From positions 1,005,143 through 1,069,142 of the forward strand of contig CAVWMS010000001.1 of NCBI GenBank assembly GCA_963756185.1: DNA of 64,000 nt. The letters run 5' to 3'. The notes under the pieces were generated by a model. It made no database searches, had not been told where the DNA came from, and saw only the letters and a program-made list of their open reading frames with translations. Source of the stretch: DATAXI01 sp963756185. Lineage in GTDB: Bacteria > Verrucomicrobiota > Verrucomicrobiia > Chthoniobacterales > Chthoniobacteraceae. Shown in pieces: positions 1 through 8,228 of the stretch. The position numbers were made by a program, and so were the translations under genes. How positions within the stretch are numbered: the stretch's first letter is position 1; every line of letters starts with the position of its first letter.

Positions 1-784
1 AGACGATCACGAACACGACAATGCCGCCGATGATGTAATACCACTGTTCCTTGACCAGGTTGCTTGCGTTGATGACGAACTGGGTGATCGCCGGCAGCGC
101 CCTGCCACCCAGCATGTCATGGAAAATCTGCTGGAACCTCGGCACGATGAACACCAGCAGGAAGGTCAGGATCAACATCGCGATGATGATGACCACCACG
201 GGGTAAAACATTGCCGCCACCACCTTGTTCTTGATCTTCTCGGCCTTCTCCTGGAATTCCGCGAGGCGGTTGAGCACCAGTTCGAGCACGCCGCCCAGCT
301 CACCGGCCTTCACCATGTTGATGTAGAGCTTGTTGAAGATCTTCGGGTGTTGCGCCAGGCTCTCCGAGAAAGTACTGCCGCCCTGCACGCCGTCCGCCAG
401 CGCGTTGATGGTCCCCTTGAGCACCAGGTCCTTCTCCTGCTTGGCCAGCACCGTCAGCCCGCGCAGCAACGGCAGGCCGGCGTCGATCAGCGTCGCCAAT
501 TGCCGCGTAAAAATCATCAGCGTCTTCGGCTTGATTGTCTTGCGCTGGAAAAGCGAGATGCTGCCCCCGCCTTTCTTCGCCGGCGCCGCCGACTTGGTTG
601 CCGGGGTCTTGGGCGACTTCTTCTTGGCCTTCGCCGCGACCGCCTTGCCCTCCTCGACTACGCTGGTGGGAAAATATCCTGACTGGCGCAGGTGGGCGAT
701 GACATCGTTGGAGGAAGGCGCCTCGAGAACGCCGACGGATTCCTGGCCGCGCGCGTCCAGGGCGATATAATTGAATTTAGGCAT
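1..784 (-). CDS. Type II secretion / type IV pilus inner-membrane platform protein (GspF/PilC family), C-terminus beyond the window
   Basis: Reading from an ATG at 784, the protein starts MPKFNYIALDARGQE, typical of GspF/PilC. A lysine/alanine-rich linker (about residues 50-70) follows, then the first GspF domain with FTRQLATLIDAGLPLLRGL and GELGGVLELVLNRLAEF. A hydrophobic segment (PVVVIIIAMLILTFLLVFIVP) starts near residue 182, and another hydrophobic stretch is running at the window edge, so about 260 of the usual 400 residues are visible. The family forms the membrane platform that links the cytoplasmic ATPase to pseudopilus or pilus assembly. PilC and GspF cannot be told apart without the neighbouring ATPase and pilin genes. 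Confidence 0.9.
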   Translation of the reverse strand, partial: MPKFNYIALDARGQESVGVLEAPSSNDVIAHLRQSGYFPTSVVEEGKAVAAKAKKKSPKTPATKSAAPAKKGGGSISLFQRKTIKPKTLMIFTRQLATLIDAGLPLLRGLTVLAKQEKDLVLKGTINALADGVQGGSTFSESLAQHPKIFNKLYINMVKAGELGGVLELVLNRLAEFQEKAEKIKNKVVAAMFYPVVVIIIAMLILTFLLVFIVPRFQQIFHDMLGGRALPAITQFVINASNLVKEQWYYIIGGIVVFVIV

Positions 785-865
785 AGGGGAACTTCAGCAA
801 TTCGAGCAGCCGAAGAATGTACGGGGTTCCGGCGGTAATGTCGAGCCGGAAACAAGGGGGAAAAA

Positions 866-943
866 ATTCGAAATTCGAAACTCGAAATTCGAAGGGGAGC
901 GGACCGGCGTCCAATATTTCGGGTTTCGAATTTCACGTTTCGA
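866..943. repeat. Paired TTCGAA heptad arrays (inverted pair)
   Basis: Four 7-base units ATTCGAA (third unit ACTCGAA) occupy 866-893. A degenerate array in the opposite orientation (GTTTCGA/ATTTCAC units) occupies 916-943. The two could fold back on each other. They lie in the divergent gap between the GspF/PilC gene and the FUSC gene, and the second array ends 25 bases before the FUSC start codon. Confidence 0.8.
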
Positions 944-968
944 ACCTCATTCTGTCCCCCATCACCAA

Positions 969-1988
969 ATGGCCGAAGCCGCCCAATCCCATCCCTCGCC
1001 CTGGAGCCGATTCAGGCAATCGCTGACCGGCTTCGACCGCTCGAAGGCAGACCGGGCGCGCGGCATGCGCGACGCCGCCGGTGTCGCCCTGCCGTTGATG
1101 ATTGGCGCCATTGTGGGCCAGGTGACGCCCGCCCTGGTGGCCGCCACGGGCGCGCTCAATGTCGGCTTTGCCGACAGCGGCGAGCCGTGGCTGCGGGTCA
1201 GGCGGATGCTGGGGGCGACGCTGCTGGTGAGCCTGGCCGTCATTTGCGGCTCGCTCTCGGGCTGGAATTTCACGGCCGCCCTCGTCACGACCATGTTGTG
1301 GAGCTTCGTCGCCGGCATGCTGGTGAGCCTTGGCGCCCAGGCCGGCAACATCGGCGTGAGCTGCACCTGCGTGCTGTTGATCTTCGCAAGCCGCCCGCTC
1401 CCGCCCCGCGATGTGTTCCTGTGCGGCCTGCTCGCGTTGGGCGGCGGCCTGCTTCAAACACTCCTCTGCGCATTTTCATCGGACCTGCGCGAATATGATC
1501 CCGAGCGCCAGGCCCTCGGCGCGCTCTTTCTCGCAATGGCCGGCCAGAGCGGACGGGTGGTCCGCGAAACCCAGGCGCCGCCGGCCACACCCTTGTTCAG
1601 CGCCGCGGCGGATGTGCTGGCTATGCGCCAGGAGGATCACTCGATCGCGGCGGAGCGTTTCCGCTCGCTGCTGGACCAGGCCGAGCGCCTTCGCCTCAGC
1701 CTTCTCAGCCTGGCCGGCCTTCGCCGGCGCATCGATCACGCCCGCCAGCGAGCCTCGCTTGCTCAACTGCTCGACCAATATTTCACGGCTGCCGGCAAGG
1801 TGCTCGAAGCCGCGGGCGACATGCTCCGCACCGGCCGCGTCGATGACTCCGGCGCGTGGAAATCGATCGCCGAGGCGGAGGATATCCTGAAATCGCTGCG
1901 GGCTCTCCCCGCCAGCGGCGAAACGGGCGCGCTCCTCGCCGACATCCAGGCCCAGATCGACGCACTGCCAACCGCCAGTTGCGCATGA
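969..1988 (+). CDS. FUSC-family membrane protein, N-terminal half
   Basis: From ATG 969 this encodes 339 residues. After a short cytoplasmic start, hydrophobic helices run from about residue 35 to 165 (LPLMIGAIVGQVTPALVAA, ATLLVSLAVICGSLSGW, GLLALGGGLLQTLLCAF). A cytoplasmic helical region rich in Arg, Glu and Ala follows. This is the first half of the YccS/aromatic-acid-exporter (FUSC) architecture, which normally has two membrane bundles each followed by a cytoplasmic domain. The stop overlaps the start of the next ORF as ATGA. The two ORFs are either translationally coupled halves or one gene split by an indel. The substrate is unknown. Confidence 0.7.
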   Translation: MAEAAQSHPSPWSRFRQSLTGFDRSKADRARGMRDAAGVALPLMIGAIVGQVTPALVAATGALNVGFADSGEPWLRVRRMLGATLLVSLAVICGSLSGWNFTAALVTTMLWSFVAGMLVSLGAQAGNIGVSCTCVLLIFASRPLPPRDVFLCGLLALGGGLLQTLLCAFSSDLREYDPERQALGALFLAMAGQSGRVVRETQAPPATPLFSAAADVLAMRQEDHSIAAERFRSLLDQAERLRLSLLSLAGLRRRIDHARQRASLAQLLDQYFTAAGKVLEAAGDMLRTGRVDDSGAWKSIAEAEDILKSLRALPASGETGALLADIQAQIDALPTASCA

Positions 1989-3121
1989 TCCTGGGCGTCG
2001 CCCACAATGCGACGCCGGCGGGCAGCCGAGACTTTGCACGCACCGAGGCGGCCCGCCCACAGCGGCTGCGGCTCGGAAGTTCCATCGCTACGCTGCGCGC
2101 CAACCTTCGCTTCGATTCCACCGCATTCCGCCATGCCGTGCGCCTGGCGATCTGCGTGGCCGCCGCAGACGCGCTGGGCCGCCTGCTCGGATGGTATCGC
2201 CCCTACTGGCTGCCGCTGACGGTCGTTGTCGTGCTAAAGCCCGATTTTTCCTCGACCTTCTCGCGCGGAGTCCTGCGGCTGGCCGGCACGTTCGCCGGCC
2301 TTGGCATCGCGACGGCGCTGTTTCACCTGCTTCCGCAGAATGTCCCCGTCGACATCGCGCTCATCGTGGCCGTCACCTTCATTCTGCGCTGGATCGGGCC
2401 GGCCCATTACGGCGTCCTGGCCATGACCGTGAGTGAACTGGTGGTGCTGCTCGTCGCGCTCACCGGCGTTGCGCCCGCGGCGACCATCCTCGCCCGCGCC
2501 CGCAACACGGCCCTGGGCGGCACGCTGGCGCTGCTCGCCTATTGGCTCTGGCCGACCTGGGAGCGCACCCAGGTGGCCGATTATTTCGCCCGGATGTTCG
2601 ACGCCTACCGCGATCACTTCGCGCTCCTGGTCCGTGCATTCTCCGAGGGCGCCGACGATATCTCCGCCGGTTTGCTGGATCGCACCCGCTCCGCCGCCCG
2701 CCTGGCTCGCACCAATCTCGAGGCCTCCGTGGACCGCCTTTCCGCCGAGCCTGCGACGACGGCCCGCGAGCGCAGCCATTGGAATTCGATGCTCGCGAGC
2801 TCCCACATCTACGCCCACTCGATCATCATGCTGCACGCCAGTTACCTGACCGCCCCGCAGCAATGGAAAACCCTCGCGCAGAGTCCGCCCTTCCAGGATT
2901 TCGCCCGCGCCGTGACGGGCGCCCTCGAAAGCCTCGCCGCCATGCTGCGCGGCCGGCCGGCCCCGGCTGTTTCCTTCCCCGACCTGCGCGCGGCCCATTA
3001 CCAACTGGTCAATTCCGGCAACCCGCTCGCCGCGGCTCACACCCTTGTCAGCCTCGAGACCGACAAAATGGTCAACAGCCTCAATACGCTCCGCGAGCAG
3101 ATATCCACTTTTTCAAAATGA
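1985..3121 (+). CDS. FUSC-family membrane protein, C-terminal half
   Basis: The ORF overlaps the stop of the upstream half by four bases (ATGA). It contains the second FUSC bundle: FRHAVRLAICVAAADALGR begins the first helix near residue 45, then PYWLPLTVVVVLKPDFSST (the most family-typical motif) and helices to about residue 190. A soluble helical domain of about 190 residues follows. Together with the ORF at 969 it gives roughly 715 residues, the usual length for a complete YccS-like protein. The short polar stretch after the putative start looks like a continuous linker, which favours one split gene. Confidence 0.75.
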   Translation: MILGVAHNATPAGSRDFARTEAARPQRLRLGSSIATLRANLRFDSTAFRHAVRLAICVAAADALGRLLGWYRPYWLPLTVVVVLKPDFSSTFSRGVLRLAGTFAGLGIATALFHLLPQNVPVDIALIVAVTFILRWIGPAHYGVLAMTVSELVVLLVALTGVAPAATILARARNTALGGTLALLAYWLWPTWERTQVADYFARMFDAYRDHFALLVRAFSEGADDISAGLLDRTRSAARLARTNLEASVDRLSAEPATTARERSHWNSMLASSHIYAHSIIMLHASYLTAPQQWKTLAQSPPFQDFARAVTGALESLAAMLRGRPAPAVSFPDLRAAHYQLVNSGNPLAAAHTLVSLETDKMVNSLNTLREQISTFSK

Positions 3122-3155
3122 GGCGCGCCGCAAATCCTTCGAACTTCGATTCCCT

Positions 3156-3428
3156 TCAGTACGCCGGCCGATCCAGGTCCGACCCCTTCAAATCCCACGG
3201 CCCGGGCGTTGGGGATGCCGGCTGCCGATAAGCCGGCTGCTGATAGGCCGGCATCGGGTAAACCGACCGCTGCGTGGCAGCCTGCAGCGCCGCCTGGCTG
3301 TTCACCAATTGCTGGGTCATCGCCGCATTGCTGCTTTTTTCGTTATCGAGGTCCGCCCGCTGCTGCCTGTCGTCAAAAAAGAGAATCCCGGAAATGACCA
3401 GCAGGATGAGAATCAACGAATTCTTCAC
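3156..3428 (-). CDS. Small membrane-anchored protein, unknown function
   Basis: This 90-residue protein starts MKNSLILILLVISGILFF, a single hydrophobic N-terminal segment (signal anchor). A short polar helical stretch follows (ADLDNEKSSNAAMTQQLVNSQ), then a Pro/Tyr/Gln-rich tail with repeated PAYQQPAYRQPA. There is no cysteine at a lipobox position. I recognise no family. It is convergent with the FUSC gene and upstream of nothing obvious on its own strand. Codon use matches its neighbours, so it is probably real. Confidence 0.5.
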   Translation of the reverse strand: MKNSLILILLVISGILFFDDRQQRADLDNEKSSNAAMTQQLVNSQAALQAATQRSVYPMPAYQQPAYRQPASPTPGPWDLKGSDLDRPAY

Positions 3429-3517
3429 ACCGAAACTTTAAGCACACCCCGCCCCATCGCGAAATAATTCTTGCGTATCTCCCACCCCGCGCGCGATGGC
3501 GCACAAGGCCAAATTGC

Positions 3518-3928
3518 CTACGCGCTCGCCTTCCGGAACAGGCTCCAGCCGGCGCTCGAGGCTTCCGTCTTCGGCGCCGACTGCTGCGCCACCTTGAGCT
3601 GGCCGAGGATCGATTGGAGGCCGATGTAAATCTTGTGCCAGCGCGCCTCGGCCATGCGCACGGAATCGCTGTCCATCTCCGTCAGGTATTTGAGCGAAGG
3701 GGACTCGGTCAGCAGCTTGTGCACTTCGTCGCGGGTGGGTGTTTTGCATTCCACCGCGGCGATCACCAGTTCGAATTGCTGCGCCAGCACGCTCTTCAAT
3801 TCGAGGAATTGAGACTCGTCCTCGGACTCGAACTTCTTGTTGCGCACCAGTTGCAGGTAATGGTGATACTGCTTCCAGCACTCGGTGTAATTCTCGACCA
3901 GGCTGATGGTGTTCTCGATGTCTTTCAT
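3518..3928 (-). CDS. Helical protein of unknown function in the Mgl-type cluster
   Basis: This 136-residue, largely alpha-helical, charged protein (starts MKDIENTISLVENYTECWKQ) has no signal peptide or membrane segment. The first two thirds look like long amphipathic helices and the last 25 residues are a low-complexity tail. It starts 10 bases after the end of the small roadblock gene at 3939 and is read in the same direction, so it is probably the last gene of the operon that begins with the receiver-PATAN regulator. I recognise no family; a partner of the GTPase module is only an inference from position. Confidence 0.6.
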   Translation of the reverse strand: MKDIENTISLVENYTECWKQYHHYLQLVRNKKFESEDESQFLELKSVLAQQFELVIAAVECKTPTRDEVHKLLTESPSLKYLTEMDSDSVRMAEARWHKIYIGLQSILGQLKVAQQSAPKTEASSAGWSLFRKASA

Positions 3929-3938
3929 ATCCCGGGCG

Positions 3939-4223
3939 TCAATATTCCTGCGGAGTTACGAAAATAATGGCGCCGCCCGCCAGGTCGCGCGCCCGAATTT
4001 CCAGGCCGGCGAAATCCGCCGCCAGTTCCTTGAAGGGGATATCGAGGCCGCGCGCCGCCGAGAGCGCGGAAAGCATCGCCTTGCCAATCGCCTCCATTTG
4101 GGAGCGGGGAAAATTTCCGGGCAGCGTCGAGACGACAATCTTGCCCGACGAACAGACGGTGTAGCTGCCGCGCGGGAAACGCGCGGGAGTGATCGGGGTC
4201 TGCGATTTGGTTCGCGATTTCAT
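3939..4223 (-). CDS. Small roadblock/LC7-like protein
   Basis: This 94-residue protein has the roadblock pattern: a central strand pair (GSYTVCSSGKIVVSTLPG), a helix (SQMEAIGKAMLSALSAARG), and a final pair of strands (FAGLEIRARDLAGGAIIFVT). Roadblock proteins are small alpha/beta dimers that bind and regulate Ras-like GTPases such as MglA. Its ATG overlaps the stop of the upstream regulator gene by four bases (ATGA), so the two are translationally coupled. That coupling links this protein to the receiver-PATAN-roadblock regulator. The fold is inferred from pattern only. Confidence 0.6.
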   Translation of the reverse strand: MKSRTKSQTPITPARFPRGSYTVCSSGKIVVSTLPGNFPRSQMEAIGKAMLSALSAARGLDIPFKELAADFAGLEIRARDLAGGAIIFVTPQEY

Positions 4224-5398
4224 TCCTTACCCAAATGCGTAGCCAGTTCCTTGCCAACCGCCCGAACTCGCCGTGGTTCGAGCTTCCGGTCCAGCCCGGC
4301 CATCAGTTCGTGCCCATGCTGCGAGAGGAGCACCACGCCGCGAGCCTGACCCACGGCCTCGACCGCGCGAAGCGGCCCGGCCTGAAGCAGCTCGCCCAAC
4401 TGCCGGAACGCGGCCAGGGTCTCGCGCGTCCAGAGGGCAAACTCCTCGGGATTCTCGATACCCCAGGATTCGCATTCTTCTGAACCCGAGGATAATAGCA
4501 AAGATTCCACGCCTCGGACGGAAGCCAGCGTCTGGATCATCCGGCTCATCCCGCGCGCCTCGAGCATCCCCTCGCCCCCGCTCCCTGAGGCCGTGCTTTC
4601 ATCCAGCGCATGGGCGCTGTCGAGCAGCAGGCTTTCGTATGAAGTGTAAATCGTCCGCTGCCGCCGTTCGTCCGCCGGCAGGATTTCGAAGTGGCCCGTT
4701 TTCCACGCAAAAATTTGTTTGAATGCCTCCTCGCCGTGCAGTTCACCCATTTCCGCGTCGACTATGTCGCCGTCGCGAATCCAGAGGCGGCCTTCGAGTG
4801 AACCGCGCGTGATCCGCAGCACGCTGGAGTGATGCGAGAGGCACTCGATCTGCACCAGGTCCATGAGGCTTTTGCTCTGGATGCCGCGGAAGCCGGCGAC
4901 ATGCTCCCCCTGGGTCAGCAGCGCCTCGATGCACTCGGTGAAGAGCCGGATTTCCGTCGGCGTGGTCGGTTTTTCGGTATAAAGATCAATGCCGGAGGCG
5001 TAGGCCCGGGCACGGTATTGCTGGTCGCCCAGGGCCGTGATGGCCACCGTGCGCAGCGCCGGGAAACGCCGCCGCGCGCTCAGGAGAACCTGGAAGCCGT
5101 CGATTTTCGGCATCCGCAGGTCGGTGATCAAAATTGCGAATGTCTCGGCCTCGAGCAGCGCCAGGGCGCGGGTCGCGCAGGTCGCCACGCGCACTTCCGG
5201 GCGGCTCGGCAGGCGCGAGAGGATGCGCCCGTAGGTGTCGAGGAAATCCTGTTCGTCGTCCAGCATGAGGATCTTACGGCTGGCGGGGCGCAGGCCGGGA
5301 TCTTGAGGCCCCTTGGCAGGAGCCTGCGATGGCCCGCATCCTGCTGGATCGGGAGTAGTGACTTCGAGCGGTGACCAAGCTTGTGCTGCGGCAGGCAT
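4220..5398 (-). CDS. Response regulator: receiver + DUF4388/PATAN + roadblock-like domain
   Basis: This 392-residue cytoplasmic regulator has three parts. Residues about 42-160 are a receiver: KILMLDDEQD acidic pocket, phospho-acceptor Asp in LITDLRMPKIDG, and Lys in YTEKPTTP. Residues about 165-275 match DUF4388/PATAN (FRGIQSKSLMDLVQIECLS, GRLWIRDGDIVDAEMGELHG, EEAFKQIFAWKTGHFEI). From about 290 a roadblock-like region follows (SVRGVESLLLSSG ... GLDRKLEP). PATAN proteins are known from bacterial polarity and motility signalling. It is divergent from the mglA-mglB operon at 5450, and its stop overlaps the start of a small roadblock gene. The first 40 residues are low-complexity, so the true start could be later. 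Confidence 0.85.
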   Translation of the reverse strand: MPAAAQAWSPLEVTTPDPAGCGPSQAPAKGPQDPGLRPASRKILMLDDEQDFLDTYGRILSRLPSRPEVRVATCATRALALLEAETFAILITDLRMPKIDGFQVLLSARRRFPALRTVAITALGDQQYRARAYASGIDLYTEKPTTPTEIRLFTECIEALLTQGEHVAGFRGIQSKSLMDLVQIECLSHHSSVLRITRGSLEGRLWIRDGDIVDAEMGELHGEEAFKQIFAWKTGHFEILPADERRQRTIYTSYESLLLDSAHALDESTASGSGGEGMLEARGMSRMIQTLASVRGVESLLLSSGSEECESWGIENPEEFALWTRETLAAFRQLGELLQAGPLRAVEAVGQARGVVLLSQHGHELMAGLDRKLEPRRVRAVGKELATHLGKE

Positions 5399-5449
5399 AA
5401 CAGGGACCCGCCTGAGTGAAGCCGGAATAGTGCCATTCCAGTAGCAATT

Positions 5450-6943
5450 GTGACATTTTTAAAAAATCTCTTTGGCCGGCGGTGGAATGCCGGCGCTACG
5501 ATCCTGGCTCCTTCCCCGCAGGCCGCCCCGGCGCCGATCCCCGCTCCGGATGCCGAAACAGCCGCCGCTGCAACGCTCCCGGCGGAGGATTGCGTCACGC
5601 TGCCGCTCAAGGCCATCACCGACCTCTTCCCGCAGGACCTCAAGGCCGCCCTCCACAAGCAACCCTCGGAGCATGTGCGCGTGAATATTCCGCGCGCCAT
5701 CATCCGGCCGCAGCTTGCCAGCGGGGCCGTGCGCATCACCTTCGCCCAGCTTCGCGCGGCCACGCCCGCCATTTTCTTCAATCCTGGCGCCGCGCCCGAT
5801 GACGCGAAGCTGGCCCTGCCACTCGAATATGTGGTGCGCCAGATGACCCCTTCCCGGCGCGAGGACCAGCGCCAGCCGGCCATCCCGGTCAATATCCCGT
5901 CCATCTTTGCAAAGGCCGAGCAGGCAAATGCCCCGGGCGCCGCGAAGAAGGAGGCGTGGTACTCCCACCGCCGTCTCAGTTACGAGGCCGACCCGCAATC
6001 GCAACCCACGCCCGAGCCGGCGACGCCAACTGCTCCGGCGGCGCCCTTGCCCACACAGAGCAAGAAGCCTTTCATCCCGCTCGCTTCCGTGACGGAGCGC
6101 CATCGCCGCGGCGATCCCGCGCCGCCCGCCGCGCCCGCCGGTTTTGTCGCCGTTCCGGTTTCCGAAGTGCTGCCCGAGCTGCCCGAGGAAATCCGCCTGG
6201 CTTTCAACGGATCCGATCCGCGCACCATCGCGTTCGTCATACCAGTCACGGAGATCGAGCCGCGCCTGCGCACCGGCAGGCTGGTGTTTCAATGGGAACA
6301 ACTGCGGGCATGGTGCGGCACTCCGCTGGCCGATCATCTGCCGCCGGCTGCAGAGGTCGCGCTGCCGTTGGCTGCCGTGGTACCGCTCTTCATGGCCGCG
6401 CGCGGCCCGCAGGACCCGCGCAAGCAGATCGAAGTCAGTTCCCGCATCCCCGATATCTTCGGAAAGGCCAAATCCGCCCCGCCCGACGAGCCCGCCGCAG
6501 CTCCGCCCACCGCACCTCAGCCAACGGCGCCCACTCCCCCGACAACCGCCGTGGCGCCACCCGCACCCGCTGCTCCTCTGCACACCCCGCGTCCCGCTTC
6601 GAGTGGCCCGGCGCAAATCGTCGAACACCTGCGCGGGTTCCATGGCGTCATCGGCGCATTCATCGCCACATCGGACGGCTTGCTGGTTGCCGGCGATGTC
6701 CCCGACGGCAACGACAACATCCTTGCGGCTTTTGCCCCCACCGTTTTTTCGCAGCTCTCGAAGTACTCCGACATGGCGCGCCTGGGCTCGCCCGAAGCCA
6801 TCGACCTTCAGCTCACCGGCGTCAGCCTGCACGTTCGCAAGGCCGGCCAGTTATACCTGGGCGCCCTCATGCGCTCCGGCCAGCCCGCGCCCATCGCCGA
6901 ATTCGCCCGCATTTCCGCAGCCCTGCAACCACACACATCCTGA
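5450..6943 (+). CDS. Duplicated-module protein with C-terminal roadblock domain
   Basis: From a GTG start the 497-residue protein holds two copies of a module of about 125 residues (roughly 48-175 and 225-355). Each copy begins with a V-x-L/V-P hydrophobic strand, contains a second V-x-IP-x-x-I/T-x-P-x-L segment, then A-L-P-L-x-x-V-V, and ends in IPSIFAKAE or IPDIFGKAK. Pro/Ala-rich linkers separate them. The last 100 residues (IVEHLRGFHGVIGAFIATSD ... LYLGALMR) are a roadblock/LC7 domain. It is followed after 5 bases by mglA and is divergent from the receiver-PATAN gene, so it is probably a GTPase regulator or scaffold. The duplicated module is not one I can name. Confidence 0.75.
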   Translation: MTFLKNLFGRRWNAGATILAPSPQAAPAPIPAPDAETAAAATLPAEDCVTLPLKAITDLFPQDLKAALHKQPSEHVRVNIPRAIIRPQLASGAVRITFAQLRAATPAIFFNPGAAPDDAKLALPLEYVVRQMTPSRREDQRQPAIPVNIPSIFAKAEQANAPGAAKKEAWYSHRRLSYEADPQSQPTPEPATPTAPAAPLPTQSKKPFIPLASVTERHRRGDPAPPAAPAGFVAVPVSEVLPELPEEIRLAFNGSDPRTIAFVIPVTEIEPRLRTGRLVFQWEQLRAWCGTPLADHLPPAAEVALPLAAVVPLFMAARGPQDPRKQIEVSSRIPDIFGKAKSAPPDEPAAAPPTAPQPTAPTPPTTAVAPPAPAAPLHTPRPASSGPAQIVEHLRGFHGVIGAFIATSDGLLVAGDVPDGNDNILAAFAPTVFSQLSKYSDMARLGSPEAIDLQLTGVSLHVRKAGQLYLGALMRSGQPAPIAEFARISAALQPHTS

Positions 6944-6948
6944 TTCCC

Positions 6949-7563
6949 ATGGCGCTCATCAACCAAGCAACCAAAGAAATCCAGCTCAAGATCGTCTATT
7001 ACGGCCCACCCCAGGGCGGCAAGACGACCAACCTGGAAAAAATCCACGCCGATGTCGAAACGGCGCCGGACGCAAAGGGCAAGCTGACCTCGCTCGCCAC
7101 GAACAGCGACCGCACCCTCTTCTTCGATTTCCTGCCGATAGAGACCACGGTCATCCGGGGCTTCAAGACCAAGTTCCAGCTCTTCACCGTTCCCGGCCAG
7201 GTCATTTACAACGCCACGCGCCAGCTCGTCCTGCGCGGCGTGGACGGCCTGGTCTTCGTCGCCGATTCCCAATACGAGAAAATGGAGGAGAACGTCCAGA
7301 CCTTCGCCAACATGATCCAGAACCTCGAGACGCAGAACCAGAACCTCGATAACATCCCCTACGTCCTCCAGTACAACAAGCGCGACCTGCCCAACGCCGC
7401 GCCCATCGACTATCTCGATTTCCTGCTCAACAACCGCGACATCCAGGTTCCCGCGTTCGGCAGCTCCGCGCTCAAGGGCGACGGCGTCTTCGAGACTCTC
7501 AACATGATCACCCGGATGCTTCTTCACAAACTCATGAGCGAATCGGGCCGCCGCGCCGCATGA
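6949..7563 (+). CDS. mglA: MglA-type Ras-like GTPase
   Basis: This 204-residue protein is clearly MglA. It has P-loop YYGPPQGGKTTN, switch region DRTLFFDFLPIETTVIRGFK, the MglA-specific TVPGQ in place of DxxG, the guanine-specificity motif YNKRDLPN, and SSALKGDGV near the end. MglA is a cytoplasmic polarity switch that sets the leading pole for gliding or type IV pili and is turned off by the roadblock GAP MglB. It sits 5 bases after the roadblock/duplicated-module gene and upstream of an MglB-like gene, so all three probably form an operon. ATG 6949 gives the conserved N-terminus (ALINQATKEIQLKIVYYG). Confidence 0.95.
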   Translation: MALINQATKEIQLKIVYYGPPQGGKTTNLEKIHADVETAPDAKGKLTSLATNSDRTLFFDFLPIETTVIRGFKTKFQLFTVPGQVIYNATRQLVLRGVDGLVFVADSQYEKMEENVQTFANMIQNLETQNQNLDNIPYVLQYNKRDLPNAAPIDYLDFLLNNRDIQVPAFGSSALKGDGVFETLNMITRMLLHKLMSESGRRAA

Positions 7564-7630
7564 AAACCTTCGCCCGCCCCGATTCGCAAAGCGACGCAGG
7601 CGGGTCCATTCAACCCATTTCCAAATTCCA

Positions 7631-8119
7631 ATGCCCACATTCAGTCTTCCCCTTCTAGTCAGCGAAGACATCGCGGTGCTCGACGCGGCGCTGGGCGACT
7701 TCGTCGCCTCGAGCGGCTCACGCCTCGCGCTGGTCATCGATACCGGCGGCTTCATCCTCACCCAGCGCGGCGATGTCGGCGAAATCGACACCACCACGCT
7801 CGGCGCACTGGCCGCGAACAGCTTTGCCGCAACGCAGGCCATCGCCCGGATCATCGAGGACCACTCCGTCACCAGCCTCTACCAGGAGGGGAAGGAAAAC
7901 AGCCTGCTCATCCTGAGCGTCGCCGATTTCGGTTTCCTGGCCACGGTCTTCCCGGCGGCGATCGGCGTCGGCTCCGTGAAATTCTACGCCCAGGACGCCG
8001 TCGCCCGCGTCACCCGGCAACTCACCGAAGCCCGCTCCCGCGCCCCGGGCGAAGGCCTGGACCTTGCCGCGATCAACCTGGCCGACACCGGCCCAATCTT
8101 CCAGCGGCGCGCGGTGTGA
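7631..8119 (+). CDS. mglB: MglB-like roadblock/LC7 protein (probable MglA GAP)
   Basis: The 162-residue length matches MglB. The roadblock core spans about residues 20-130: LALVIDTGGFILTQRGD strands, IDTTTLGALAANSFAATQAIARII helix, FHEG-like LYQEGKENSLLILSV, and VGSVKFYAQDAVARV. The IDTT-L-A-L-A-A-x-x-F-A-A pattern is the one seen in MglB. MglB dimers stimulate MglA GTP hydrolysis at the lagging pole in myxobacteria. It lies 67 bases after mglA on the same strand, which supports the pairing. The name rests on size, motif and neighbourhood. Confidence 0.8.
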   Translation: MPTFSLPLLVSEDIAVLDAALGDFVASSGSRLALVIDTGGFILTQRGDVGEIDTTTLGALAANSFAATQAIARIIEDHSVTSLYQEGKENSLLILSVADFGFLATVFPAAIGVGSVKFYAQDAVARVTRQLTEARSRAPGEGLDLAAINLADTGPIFQRRAV

Positions 8120-8228
8120 AAATGGCCCGCCGGCGCTGATGGCCGGTGGCCCGTAATATGCTCCCATCCGCTTTGTTCCTGCGGGTAATACCTACGCACA
8201 ATATCCCAACCCCAAGCTAAAACGCCCC

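Noticed and set aside
866..893. Repeat arrays as a possible CRISPR
   Set aside because: Units are 7 bases with no unique spacers and no cas genes are present.
8120..8160. Hairpin (GCCCGCCGGC/GCCGGTGGCC) after the mglB-like gene as a terminator
   Set aside because: The stem has a bulge and no T-run follows, so support is too weak.
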